A DNA stretch of 64,000 bases from an uncultured Prevotellaceae bacterium (GTDB lineage: Bacteria > Bacteroidota > Bacteroidia > Bacteroidales > Bacteroidaceae). The DNA lies in the NCBI GenBank assembly GCA_900315075.1, contig OMXV01000014.1, positions 22,368 through 86,367 on the forward strand, written 5' to 3'. Of the stretch, positions 8,126 to 15,762 are shown one piece after another (positions within the stretch are counted from its first letter, which is position 1; every line of letters begins with the position of its first letter). Below the pieces are notes generated by a model. The model worked only from the letters and a program-made list of their open reading frames with translations. It did no database searches and had not been told where the DNA came from. The translations under genes and the position numbers were made by a program.

Positions 8126-11100
8126 CTACACCACCGTTCCCGTGGCATCCACCCATGTCACGCTCCTTGTCACTTCACCGGTTATTATGTCGGTGCTCTC
8201 CGTAATCTTGCTCGCCCATATCGGCTTGCCGTTTGGCGGCGTGCCGCTGCCAAGGCTTGTGTCGAAATAGCAGTAGCCCACCTCGATGTTTGTGGGTCGC
8301 TGTGCTGTCGTTCCTGCAGCACGCTCATTGGGGAAAACCTTCGCATTGATTGCATCAAGCGTCACGCACTTTTGCGGGTCGTAATAGATTGCCCCGCCGC
8401 GGCCTGACAGGTAGTTCGCACGTACATTGTCGAAAGTAACCTTGCCGGCATTATTCGATGACAGGTCGAGAATGTTGCCTTCAGATGGTTTCTGAGTGTT
8501 CACGTCGGTATCGCGAAGGATGATGCTTGTCGCCTCGCGACCGCCGCTGTTGAAGTCGGCAAACACACTGCCTGTGAGAAGTTCCAAGCAACACTCTTCC
8601 ATTATCCACGCACCGCGCTTGCACGAGACAGTGCGCGTCACGGCACCATATCCGCTGTCCTCACTGCCGCCGTACATCGCCATGTCGTACAATTGTGTGA
8701 TACGGCTCTTGCGCAATGTCACCGTGCTCAGGTCGTGGGAGTCGCTGTTGTCACCCTCAAACAGGTAGCCGCCCTCTATCTGGCAACCATCAAACAGCAG
8801 GTCGGCATAGCCCGTGGTGGTCACGCTCTCGCCGTCGATGGTGCGCGTCACGTTCCTAATCTCATGCAAACCGATAGCCACCGACGTATATCGTCCCTGG
8901 CGGATGCGGCAGTTGCGGAACACTGCCTGCCAGATACCCTGGGGATAGAACACATGGGCACCTATGCCGGCACATTCGCGCTGCGCAATGTCGCAGTTCT
9001 CAAAAGTCCAGCCAGTGCCGCTGTTTACGTTCACCATCACGTCGCGGCTGCGAAGATTCCTCACCGTTATGTCGTGGCCAAGGTGGTCCTTGCCGTCGAA
9101 ATCCTCAAAGAAGCCTTGTAAGTCGATGTTGTCAAGCAGGATATTCTCTGACGTGTTACCGAAGGCAAACGCCTTCATACAGGAGTCGGAACATGAGAAT
9201 GCCACATTGCTGCTACTGCCGAATTCACCCGCCACGCTGCTGTTGTCGCGGTCGCGAAGCACACGAAGGGTTAGGTTACGAAGCACGCAGTTCTTTGCCG
9301 CTCCCAGGTTGAACGCAGTCACAAGCGTAGCGCCATGACTTGTCGGGGTGAACATCGTATGGGCACGGTAGAACAGCACGCCTTTCCCACCATCGATGGT
9401 GAATCCCTCAGCCGCGCTTATTCCAGTGATGTAGTCCTGGTCAATCTGGTTGGCGCCGACAGGTTTCAGTTTGCGGACATCGTAGGCATTGCCATTCCAG
9501 ATACAAACCTTGCCTGTGCCGTAGGTATCAATCTTGTTGTCAGCGAAACGACCGAGGTCGCCAATGTAGTAGATACGGTCAGACAGACGCATGTCTCCCT
9601 TCACCTTTCCACCCACTGTCGAGGCGAGACAGTCATGGATGGCCTTCGTGAAATCGGTCATCAGCGTGGTGATGTCAACAAATGCAGACTGGCTATTAAC
9701 CCAGATGTAGCTGTGCCGACGGCTCTGACCTGTGGCCTCCGGCGTGAAGTCCGTGCCACTGGTAGGTGAGACAACACCGGCTACGTCGGGGTCGTCCTCT
9801 AAATGTATGTCGGAAAACACGCAGTCGGTGCGTGGTTTGTAGGTGGCTACACCATTCACAGGCTTGGTGGTCCACTCATAGAAGTTGCCCCACTTCTTGT
9901 AATACTTGGTCGTGCCGCCGTCAACCACCTTCAGCACAAAGCAACCATGGTGGGTGCTGTACAACACATCGTCGGTGGTGAACTGCATTTCCACACCGTG
10001 TTTGTGGATGATACGCTCAGAGGGCATGAACACCTCGCCGTCATACGAACCGCTCTGGATGGTGATTTCATCGTCTATCTCACCGTTGAAACATCTCAGC
10101 GGCCAGTCGTAGTAAGCTGTGCCCCACTTCACCTGAGCCTGCTTCTCAGCGCTTTCACGCACCAATTGCCCGTCCATTACAAGGTAGTACTCCGGTCTCA
10201 ACGGGTCTTGGAAATCAGGCTCTCCGAAGCCACGGAAGATCGGAGTATTCGGAATATTCGGAATACTCGGAGTATTCGGAGTACTCTGATCACTCGGATT
10301 ACTCTGATCACTCGGATTATTCTGAGTATTCTGATCACCACCAAGCAGTATCATTTCCTGGCCATTCCATCGCAGGAGGCGGTTTCCCTCAGTATCGACA
10401 TAAAGGACATCGGTGCGGGGCATCTCTGCCTCGACGAGTGTGCCACTACGATGATAGAGCACATGGGCTGTGCCATGCCAGGCATACCCTGCAAAAGTGC
10501 TGGGCAGATTGCCGTCATCGGCCCAGATATTGACGAACCGGAGTTCATGGATGCCATTCTCCATCATCAGGTCACTGATGGCAGCCTGTCGTGCTGCTCG
10601 TTCTGCAAGGATATCCGACTCTCTTGCTTCTCGCTCTGTAGCAATGGCGGCTTCTCGTGCGGCTTGTTCTGCGGCGATGGCAGCTTGGCGCGCTTCCTGC
10701 TCAGCGGTGATGGCAGCTTCTCGGGCGGCTTGTTCTGCGGCGATAGCGGCTTGGCGGGTTTCTATTTCTGTCAGAATGAGTGAATCGATATACTGCTGGA
10801 TTTCTGGTACTTTATCAAGCGTGATGGGTCCTGTGATGAAATCATCATAATGCAACGCCTCGGAAAGTGACTGTCCCTCGCTGAGCAATGTCCATACGCC
10901 ATGCGTCAGACAGGCATAGAGGGCGAGTTGATCGACAGTGGTACCCACAATGGCCCACTGTCCTCGATGTGGTGATGGATGGACACGCTGCAGTGCCTCG
11001 ATAGTGTCAAAGAGTCCACAGTCCATACCACGGAGGTGCCTATAGACGAGTGTTCCCTCGACATAGACAGTTCGTTTAAACCGTGCATGCTGTGCCACGG

Positions 11101-11191
11101 TAAGGCTTCCTCCCACCATAAGGTCGTTGTCGATGGCGATATCGCCTTCATGATGGAACAGCCGATAGTTGTTGATTGAAGGTTTTAGCAT
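8126..11191 (-). CDS. Phage-type tail spike/fibre protein with coiled coil and beta-helix
   Basis: 1,021 residues without a signal peptide. Residues 1-140 form an N-terminal part with a fibre-like segment (GQWAIVGTTVDQLALYACL). Residues about 143-206 are an alanine/glutamate-rich repeat (AAIAAEQAAREAAITAEQ...) predicted to be a trimeric coiled coil. Residues about 287-317 are a low-complexity Asn/Pro/Ser/Thr linker encoded by a short tandem repeat. From about 600 to 950 there are repeated short beta rungs with N/D/G turns (NCVLRNLTLRVLRDRDNSS, FENCDIAQRE, FRNCRIRQGR, LFDGCQIEGG) typical of a right-handed parallel beta-helix. This is the architecture of receptor-binding tail spikes. It lies in a block with capsid- and adaptor-like genes. 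Confidence 0.75.
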   Translation of the reverse strand: MLKPSINNYRLFHHEGDIAIDNDLMVGGSLTVAQHARFKRTVYVEGTLVYRHLRGMDCGLFDTIEALQRVHPSPHRGQWAIVGTTVDQLALYACLTHGVWTLLSEGQSLSEALHYDDFITGPITLDKVPEIQQYIDSLILTEIETRQAAIAAEQAAREAAITAEQEARQAAIAAEQAAREAAIATEREARESDILAERAARQAAISDLMMENGIHELRFVNIWADDGNLPSTFAGYAWHGTAHVLYHRSGTLVEAEMPRTDVLYVDTEGNRLLRWNGQEMILLGGDQNTQNNPSDQSNPSDQSTPNTPSIPNIPNTPIFRGFGEPDFQDPLRPEYYLVMDGQLVRESAEKQAQVKWGTAYYDWPLRCFNGEIDDEITIQSGSYDGEVFMPSERIIHKHGVEMQFTTDDVLYSTHHGCFVLKVVDGGTTKYYKKWGNFYEWTTKPVNGVATYKPRTDCVFSDIHLEDDPDVAGVVSPTSGTDFTPEATGQSRRHSYIWVNSQSAFVDITTLMTDFTKAIHDCLASTVGGKVKGDMRLSDRIYYIGDLGRFADNKIDTYGTGKVCIWNGNAYDVRKLKPVGANQIDQDYITGISAAEGFTIDGGKGVLFYRAHTMFTPTSHGATLVTAFNLGAAKNCVLRNLTLRVLRDRDNSSVAGEFGSSSNVAFSCSDSCMKAFAFGNTSENILLDNIDLQGFFEDFDGKDHLGHDITVRNLRSRDVMVNVNSGTGWTFENCDIAQRECAGIGAHVFYPQGIWQAVFRNCRIRQGRYTSVAIGLHEIRNVTRTIDGESVTTTGYADLLFDGCQIEGGYLFEGDNSDSHDLSTVTLRKSRITQLYDMAMYGGSEDSGYGAVTRTVSCKRGAWIMEECCLELLTGSVFADFNSGGREATSIILRDTDVNTQKPSEGNILDLSSNNAGKVTFDNVRANYLSGRGGAIYYDPQKCVTLDAINAKVFPNERAAGTTAQRPTNIEVGYCYFDTSLGSGTPPNGKPIWASKITESTDIITGEVTRSVTWVDATGTVV
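10238..10336. repeat. Coding microsatellite (CGGAGTATT/CACTCGGATT units)
   Basis: About 100 bases of CGGAATATTCGGAGTACTCGG-type units lie inside the tail-spike gene and encode a Q/N-P-S/T linker. The same repeat family occurs at 20411-20504, 21157-21345 and 59228-59325. Confidence 0.85.
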
Positions 11192-11204
11192 TATTATTAG
11201 ATTG

Positions 11205-11262
11205 ATAATTGAAGATTGAAAATTGAAGATTGAAAATTGAAGATTGAAAATTGAAGATTGAG
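11205..11262. repeat. Short tandem repeat (GAAGATTGAAAATT units)
   Basis: About four units of TGAAGATTGAAAAT lie between the tail-spike gene and the adaptor-like gene. Confidence 0.75.
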
Positions 11263-11348
11263 ATTTATGAATATTGGGATGATTTGGGATTGATTAGGGG
11301 GAGTATTCTCTAACCTCTTACCTCTAACCACCCACCTCTAAGGATTCT

Positions 11349-11942
11349 CTAACCACTCACCTCTGAGGTCATTTCTGCCGTTAGATGCATGATGTCGTGG
11401 AAGAGGGATTTGGGGAGTTCGATACAGTGGTCGGCATCGAGGTGGGGCTCGGGAACATACAATGCCTTGCGGATGGTCACATTTTCACCTCCGATGCTGG
11501 AATAGAGTTCTGCCACCAGACCGAAGGAGTATCTGACGATGGCTGCCACAGGGCGGTTGGGATTTCCCCTGACACCGGGAAAGCGACTCGACTGGAGGTC
11601 GTACTCGGGCGACTCCTCGGTGATGATATGTGCCGGGCGCTGCCAGTCGCTCAGTTGGATGCTGGCCAATCGGAGGAAGTCGTCGGGCAAGGGCATAAAA
11701 GCCATCCCCACACCGGGACGTTGTTTCCAGGAGAGTTTTCCCGACAGTGGTCGGAGGGTGTCGATAGCGGCAAGGGGTGCGGTGAGGAGCACCTGTCTGA
11801 CTGCCATAGGCAACATAGTGGCGATCATGCGGTTGATGGAGAGCGTGGGTTCATCGTGCACATCGATGAGCGGCCGACTCTCAGGGCTGTAATTGAGCAG
11901 CACCCGCACATGGCTGATAATATGATGAAGGGAGTAGAGCAT
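11349..11942 (-). CDS. Phage head-tail adaptor-like protein (P22 gp4 / podovirus type, tentative)
   Basis: A 197-residue protein. The segment MAFMPLPDDFLRLASIQLSD followed by W-rich and PVAAIV beta segments resembles the tail-accessory/adaptor proteins of short-tailed phages, in which an L-P-x-D-F-L-R pattern is common. Gene order (capsid, small protein, this, spike) fits a connector role at the portal ring. The assignment rests on a short motif and context; a generic structural protein is the fallback. Confidence 0.5.
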   Translation of the reverse strand: MLYSLHHIISHVRVLLNYSPESRPLIDVHDEPTLSINRMIATMLPMAVRQVLLTAPLAAIDTLRPLSGKLSWKQRPGVGMAFMPLPDDFLRLASIQLSDWQRPAHIITEESPEYDLQSSRFPGVRGNPNRPVAAIVRYSFGLVAELYSSIGGENVTIRKALYVPEPHLDADHCIELPKSLFHDIMHLTAEMTSEVSG

Positions 11943-11999
11943 GAGGAAGTTAGGAGTTAGAAGTTAGAAGTTAGAAGTTAGGAGTTAGAAGTTAGGAGT
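11943..11999. repeat. Short tandem repeat (TTAGAAGTTAGGAG units)
   Basis: Tandem AGTTAGAAGTTAGGAGTTAG units lie just upstream of the adaptor-like gene. The family recurs at 12628-12678 and 57268-57472. Confidence 0.8.
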
Positions 12000-12007
12000 T
12001 TTTAGCG

Positions 12008-12026
12008 GCGACGGCGGAACCGTCGC
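12008..12026. repeat. REP-like palindrome (GCGACGG stem)
   Basis: GCGACGG and CCGTCGC pair around a 5-base loop between two virion-type genes; it is followed by CATCC. Confidence 0.5.
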
Positions 12027-12064
12027 ATCCTGCCACTGACCACTCACCTCTATACTACCACCTA

Positions 12065-12451
12065 TCACGGTGGCATGCCATCGATGGCGATGCCGTGGTT
12101 TTTAGCTGCATTGAGAAGGTCTTCGGGTGTGCGCATTGCAGTGCGCGAAAGACCGGTCAATTGTGCCAGTTGCTCTTTGGCATCGTCGAAGTCGGTGAAA
12201 ACAAGGTGGCGAATACGGTCGCCCTTCTTGACATTGTCGGCGGGTGACAGTGGACGTGGCGGTTCTTTCTCTGGCATCCGCTCAAACAATTTTCCAAAAT
12301 AGGGATGTTGCTCAATGGCTCGCTGAAGGAGCGGGTCGTCAACGGTGAGAAAACTCTCACCGAGTGTGGTGGGTGTGAACACCAGATGGTGCTTCACACC
12401 CCTCACCCTGACGTTGATGGTGAGCTCGGTTGGGGAATGATAGGTGGACAT
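12065..12451 (-). CDS. Small protein in the virion-gene block, unknown
   Basis: The 128-residue product has a beta-rich N-terminus (LTINVRVRGVKHHLVFTPTT), a proline-rich middle and a helical C-terminus (FDDAKEQLAQLTGLSR ... PEDLLNAAKNHGI). No family recognised. It lies between the major-capsid-like and adaptor-like genes on the same strand, where tailed phages often carry small head-completion proteins; the role is inferred from position only. Confidence 0.6.
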   Translation of the reverse strand: MSTYHSPTELTINVRVRGVKHHLVFTPTTLGESFLTVDDPLLQRAIEQHPYFGKLFERMPEKEPPRPLSPADNVKKGDRIRHLVFTDFDDAKEQLAQLTGLSRTAMRTPEDLLNAAKNHGIAIDGMPP

Positions 12452-12678
12452 GGCGATTGAAAATTGAAAATTGAGGATTGAAGGGTAGTTAAAGAGTAGT
12501 TAAAAGGGAGTTAAAGGGACAATACTATTGAAGATTGAAGATTGAAAATTGAGGATTATTGTTATATCGTTATATCATTATATCATTATATCATTATATC
12601 GTTATGTCGTTATGACGTTATGACGAAACACTTCTAACTTTTAACTCCTAACTTCAAACTTCTAACTCCTAACTAACC
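12450..12678. repeat. Cluster of three different short tandem repeats
   Basis: In order: TTGAAAATTGAGGATTG/AGTTAAAGGG units (12455-12556), a CGTTATATCATTATAT array (about 12560-12622), and CTTCTAACTCCTAACTT units (about 12628-12678). They fill the gap between the capsid-like gene and the next gene, so this block is not compactly packed as a phage operon usually is. Confidence 0.8.
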
Positions 12679-13982
12679 GCCAGTCTGAGGCGTGCATGGG
12701 CTTTGGCGTAGCGGAGGTAGAGGCATGAGATTTCCTGGATGACGACGGCGTCGGTGTTGCGGACGCCTGCTTTTTTCAAGTCGAGGATGTTGCGGCTCCA
12801 ACTGAGGTGTGTGCGCTTGGTAAGGAATTCGGGGTCGAGGGCGAAAGCACACCCTGCCATGCCATTGAGGTCGAAGAGTTCGTCGTGCATAGCGAGGATT
12901 TCGCCAAAATCGGTCTCCCAACTCTTAAATTTCAAATTCCAAACCTCCACGGTGTCCTTAAGACGGAACTTGTCGCTCTCGATTTTAGAGAGTGCTGCGA
13001 GGAAGTCGCTACCGCAAAGGAGCACCTTGCGCTTGTTGCCGATACCCGTACCCACGAAGAGGTCTTTGGAGATATCCACGAGGTCGTCGTCGGTGATGAC
13101 GGTGACGAGTTTGGTGTTATCCCACTGCCCCACTTCGATATCTTTTCCAGCCTGCCACCAGATGCCTTTGGTGAACCACTGGCTCATACCGTCTTTTGTG
13201 GAATGGCTCACACGATTCATATCACCGAAGAGGTAGGAATTTTCCATAGTGAGTCGCATGTCGTAGATGCTGTCTTCCTCGAGGTCGTTGAAGTCCCAGT
13301 TCACCTCTTTATTGGCGATTTTGTCGAGGGTTGACTGCTCTATTTGTGCCATGAAATTCTGGCAATACTGCAACTCCGAGGTGGGAAGGTTGTTGAAGCG
13401 ACCAGTCTGCACGTCGAGTTCGCCGCAGCTCTTTCCCATACGGATGAGCGTGGTGTTGACGGGGATGGCAGGCACGCCGATAGGTTGCTGGCTGACCATG
13501 GTGCCATTGACGGCATAGACGATAGGCTGTCCGGTGGAGGTTTTTCCGCAGACGCAGAGCACCAGGTCAGGAGTATTGGCGGCATTGGCATTGTATGCCA
13601 CACCTTTGTAGTCGGTTTTTGCCTTCACACCTACCACACGGATGGTGTCGTCGAGGGTGAACATATCGGGGTCGGCAACTTCTATCTCCACAGAGGGTGT
13701 AGATGATGCGGTGACGGCTGTGGTGAGGGTGGTTTTTACGGGACGTGTACCTACGCTGTAGTATTTCACTTCAAAACTTCCACTTCGCTGAGCGGTAGCA
13801 TAGCGCGAGATTTGGTCAATAGGGGTAGCCATTGGGCGAATCTTAGTGATACGCTCGTCGATTTCCTTCTGATAGATTTCAGGGTCGTCCTCACGTCCGA
13901 AAGTCTCGGTGGCGATGCCCTCGGCACGCTCGTGTCCGCCTCGAGAGATGCCTGCGTCGGGTAAATTCATTTTTGTACTCAT
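12669..13982 (-). CDS. Major-capsid-like protein (HK97-type fold inferred)
   Basis: I start at MSTKMNLPDAG (13982); the longer frame runs through the promoter. The 437-residue protein opens with a helical, charged region (EIYQKEIDERITKIRPMATP) followed by alternating beta segments (SFEVKYYSVGTRPVKTTLTT, VEIEVADPDMFTLDDTIRVV), a long helical spine (YCQNFMAQIEQSTLDKIANK) and a conserved-looking C-terminal domain (VWNLKFKSWETDFGEILAMH). This matches the layout of capsid proteins of Bacteroidetes short-tailed phages, with an N-terminal scaffold-like helix. It has its own promoter (14032-14039) and faces the transposase gene. Confidence 0.65.
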   Translation of the reverse strand: MSTKMNLPDAGISRGGHERAEGIATETFGREDDPEIYQKEIDERITKIRPMATPIDQISRYATAQRSGSFEVKYYSVGTRPVKTTLTTAVTASSTPSVEIEVADPDMFTLDDTIRVVGVKAKTDYKGVAYNANAANTPDLVLCVCGKTSTGQPIVYAVNGTMVSQQPIGVPAIPVNTTLIRMGKSCGELDVQTGRFNNLPTSELQYCQNFMAQIEQSTLDKIANKEVNWDFNDLEEDSIYDMRLTMENSYLFGDMNRVSHSTKDGMSQWFTKGIWWQAGKDIEVGQWDNTKLVTVITDDDLVDISKDLFVGTGIGNKRKVLLCGSDFLAALSKIESDKFRLKDTVEVWNLKFKSWETDFGEILAMHDELFDLNGMAGCAFALDPEFLTKRTHLSWSRNILDLKKAGVRNTDAVVIQEISCLYLRYAKAHARLRLAVS

Positions 13983-14031
13983 TGTAATGTGGTTTTTATG
14001 AATAAAACATTGTTTGGGTGTGATCACGCTG

Positions 14032-14039
14032 CAAAAGTA
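14032..14039 (-). promoter_or_regulatory. Promoter -7 element (TACTTTTG) of the capsid-like gene
   Basis: A perfect TAnnTTTG on the minus strand, 50 bases upstream of the chosen start codon. It supports the shorter start and shows a host-type promoter on a virion gene. Confidence 0.65.
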
Positions 14040-14083
14040 ATGCGAGAATAACACCAAGGCATGGCATTTTCGGAATTATTCCT

Positions 14084-14091
14084 TACTTTTG
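14084..14091 (+). promoter_or_regulatory. Promoter -7 element (TACTTTTG) of the transposase gene
   Basis: A perfect TAnnTTTG lies 24 bases upstream of the start codon, divergent from the capsid promoter. Confidence 0.6.
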
Positions 14092-14114
14092 CATCATAAA
14101 AAGAAAAACGTGAA

Positions 14115-15386
14115 ATGCCAAAGACTGACAAGCAGATACAATCGATTAAGGCGATAGCAGGCGCAAAAAAAGAATCAATGAAACGCCGCGACGACCGCCA
14201 TGACTATACGGAGCGTCGCATGTATATGATTACCTTGGAAGTAGAGGAGCGACAGCCTGTCTTAGGACGGCTCATTGGTGATGCCTATGCCCGTATGGAT
14301 AGTGATAGCAGACCGCATGTTGAGCTTTCAGCCATTGGCAAAATGGTAGAGGCTGAATGGTATGGCATTCCTCGCTATTATCCACAGATAAAGGTGGAAG
14401 CCCTACAAATCATGCCCGACCACTTGCATGGCATCCTCTTTGTGATGAGGCAGCTGCCAGTGCACTTAGGAAAAGTGATTTCTGGCTTCAAGGCTGGATG
14501 CCGCAAAAGATTAAGGGAAATGGCACAAGAGGCGGCTGAAAGGGAGACTGCTGAAAGGGAGGCGATTGTTGCGGCGAAGCCGCAACCTACGGAGAAAATA
14601 GCCCCACCAACATACGGACTTTCCAACGAAGCAAATGGGCTGGGAACAGCCGCTGGGGCCAATGGGCACAGGCCAACCACCGAGGCAAATGGGCAGGGAG
14701 CGGCCGCTGGGGCCAATAGGCACAGACCAACCACCGAGGCAAATGGGCAGGGAGCGACAGGGCTATTCTCTCCGCAGGCGATGGCTTCGCCATCGCAAAG
14801 ACCCGCTTCGCCATCACGATGCCCCCACCCTTCTCCTCGTCTTTTCGCCCCTGGTTACAACGACCTGATACTCCGTTCCTCCAAAGAGCTTTCTGCTTGG
14901 GTAAACTACCTGTGGGATAACCCCCGCCGCCTTCTGTTGAAGCGAGCCAACCCTGAGTGGCTTCGCCCATTTTTCGGTCTTCGCATCGGCCAGCATAGCT
15001 ACAGTGGGATTGGCAATCGAGCTTTGCTCACAGCCCCTCATCGCCTTGCCGTGCGTGTGTCAAGGCATTACACCAGCAAGGAGATAGACACCCTTGTCTG
15101 TGAATACCTTCGAGCAGCCACAATGGGTGCCGTGCTTGTCTCACCGGCCATCTCACCAGGTGAAAAGCGTGTGATGCGAGCAGCATTTGATGCCGGCTAT
15201 TCCACTATCGTCTTGATGGAAAATGGCTTTACGCCATTATCAAAACCCCATGGTGAGCAATTCTATGCCTGTGCAAATGGCAGGCTGCTCATGCTCTCGC
15301 CTTTTGATTATCATAACGAAAAACGGGAAATCACCTCGGAACAATGCTACCGACTAAATCTCATGACAATGGAGATATGTCAATAA
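14115..15386 (+). CDS. RAYT/Y1-type transposase fused to a DprA/SLOG-like domain
   Basis: 423 residues in three parts. Residues 1-140 are a REP-associated tyrosine transposase-type HUH domain: MYMITLEVEERQPVLGRLIG, IKVEALQIMPDHLHGILFVM with the H-x-H pair, then a basic helix GKVISGFKAGCRKRLREMAQ. Residues about 150-240 are a low-complexity linker with EANGQGAAAGANRHRPTT-type repeats and two REP palindromes in its DNA. After a second RAYT-like part (LILRSSKELSAWVNYLWDNP) residues about 315-423 read like a Rossmann-type DprA/SLOG domain (GAVLVSPAISPGEKRVMRAA, FYACANGRLLMLSPFD). RAYTs process single-stranded REP palindromes; the added domain suggests binding of ssDNA or a nucleotide, which is inference. 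It ends at a bidirectional terminator. Confidence 0.75.
   Translation: MPKTDKQIQSIKAIAGAKKESMKRRDDRHDYTERRMYMITLEVEERQPVLGRLIGDAYARMDSDSRPHVELSAIGKMVEAEWYGIPRYYPQIKVEALQIMPDHLHGILFVMRQLPVHLGKVISGFKAGCRKRLREMAQEAAERETAEREAIVAAKPQPTEKIAPPTYGLSNEANGLGTAAGANGHRPTTEANGQGAAAGANRHRPTTEANGQGATGLFSPQAMASPSQRPASPSRCPHPSPRLFAPGYNDLILRSSKELSAWVNYLWDNPRRLLLKRANPEWLRPFFGLRIGQHSYSGIGNRALLTAPHRLAVRVSRHYTSKEIDTLVCEYLRAATMGAVLVSPAISPGEKRVMRAAFDAGYSTIVLMENGFTPLSKPHGEQFYACANGRLLMLSPFDYHNEKREITSEQCYRLNLMTMEICQ
14568..14594 (+). repeat. REP palindrome inside the transposase gene
   Basis: GTTGCGGC, loop GAA, GCCGCAAC, then CTACGGAG. The architecture is the same as at 53765-53791 (GCAACGGC, AAA, GCCGTTGC, CTACAGAG). 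It lies in frame in the linker. Confidence 0.75.
14766..14796 (-). repeat. Inverted REP palindrome inside the transposase gene
   Basis: On the minus strand this reads GCGATGGC, loop GAA, GCCATCGC, then CTGCGGAGAGAA. With 14568-14594 it makes a head-to-head pair within one gene, as in BIME-type REP pairs. Confidence 0.7.
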
Positions 15387-15408
15387 AAAGCTATGGAGAT
15401 ATACATAG

Positions 15409-15440
15409 AAAAAGGAGTGCCGATTGGCACTCCTTTTTTA
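15409..15440. terminator. Bidirectional terminator
   Basis: AAAGGAGTGCC and GGCACTCCTTT form an 11-bp stem with a 4-base loop, with A-run before and T-run after. It serves the transposase gene and the small-peptide gene that converge on it. Confidence 0.85.
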
Positions 15441-15455
15441 TAGATAAACCTTGAT

Positions 15456-15638
15456 TTACAACTGGTCGTCCCAGACACTGCGGTTTGAGCGGTTGATTTG
15501 TCCTGGGTCTGGTTCGGGATCGATAACGATACCGTTTCCCGGATCACCACCTGAGAAAGTGTCAATCATTACACCTTTTTTCATGGCCATTCTCATCACC
15601 TTGATGGAAGGGCAGGAATATTTCTTTTGTTTGTTCAT
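15456..15638 (-). CDS. Small peptide of the Y-x-x-P family (60 residues)
   Basis: The peptide begins MNKQKKYSCPSIKVMRMAMK, then a Gly/Asp/Pro-rich acidic middle, and ends SNRSVWDDQL. The N-terminal Y-x-x-P-x-x-K-V pattern is shared with peptides at 38171, 51759 and 52109, and the C-terminal SVWD with the one at 38171. It has no signal peptide. Function unknown; a secreted signal or modified peptide precursor is possible but there is no neighbouring modification enzyme. It is followed by a good terminator, which supports it being a real gene. Confidence 0.65.
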   Translation of the reverse strand: MNKQKKYSCPSIKVMRMAMKKGVMIDTFSGGDPGNGIVIDPEPDPGQINRSNRSVWDDQL

Positions 15639-15655
15639 AATTATAATCTTTTTTA

Positions 15656-15752
15656 GGTTATAAGGTTATGAGGTTATAAGGTTATGAGGTGATAAGGTTA
15701 TGAGGTGATATCTCACCTTAAAACCTACGAGCGTAGCGACCTTATAACCTCA
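15656..15752. repeat. Inverted/tandem repeat (GGTTATAAGGTTATGAGG units)
   Basis: Tandem GAGGTTATAAGGTTAT units are followed by their inverse (CACCTTAAAACC ... CCTTATAACCTC) around GAGCGTAGCGAC, so the whole can fold into one large stem. Related sequence is at 51488, 60228 and 63640. Confidence 0.75.
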
Positions 15753-15762
15753 AGCCCTTACT

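Noticed and set aside
10238-10336. CRISPR-like regular repeats (also 21157-21345 and 59228-59325)
   Set aside because: The units are 9-18 bases with no unique spacers, mostly lie in coding sequence and have no cas genes nearby; they are microsatellites.
9803-10783. Long plus-strand frame of 326 codons
   Set aside because: It is the antisense of the tail-spike gene, whose repeats and beta-helix rungs make sense on the minus strand only; the plus-strand translation is full of Ile/Arg/Thr repeat noise.
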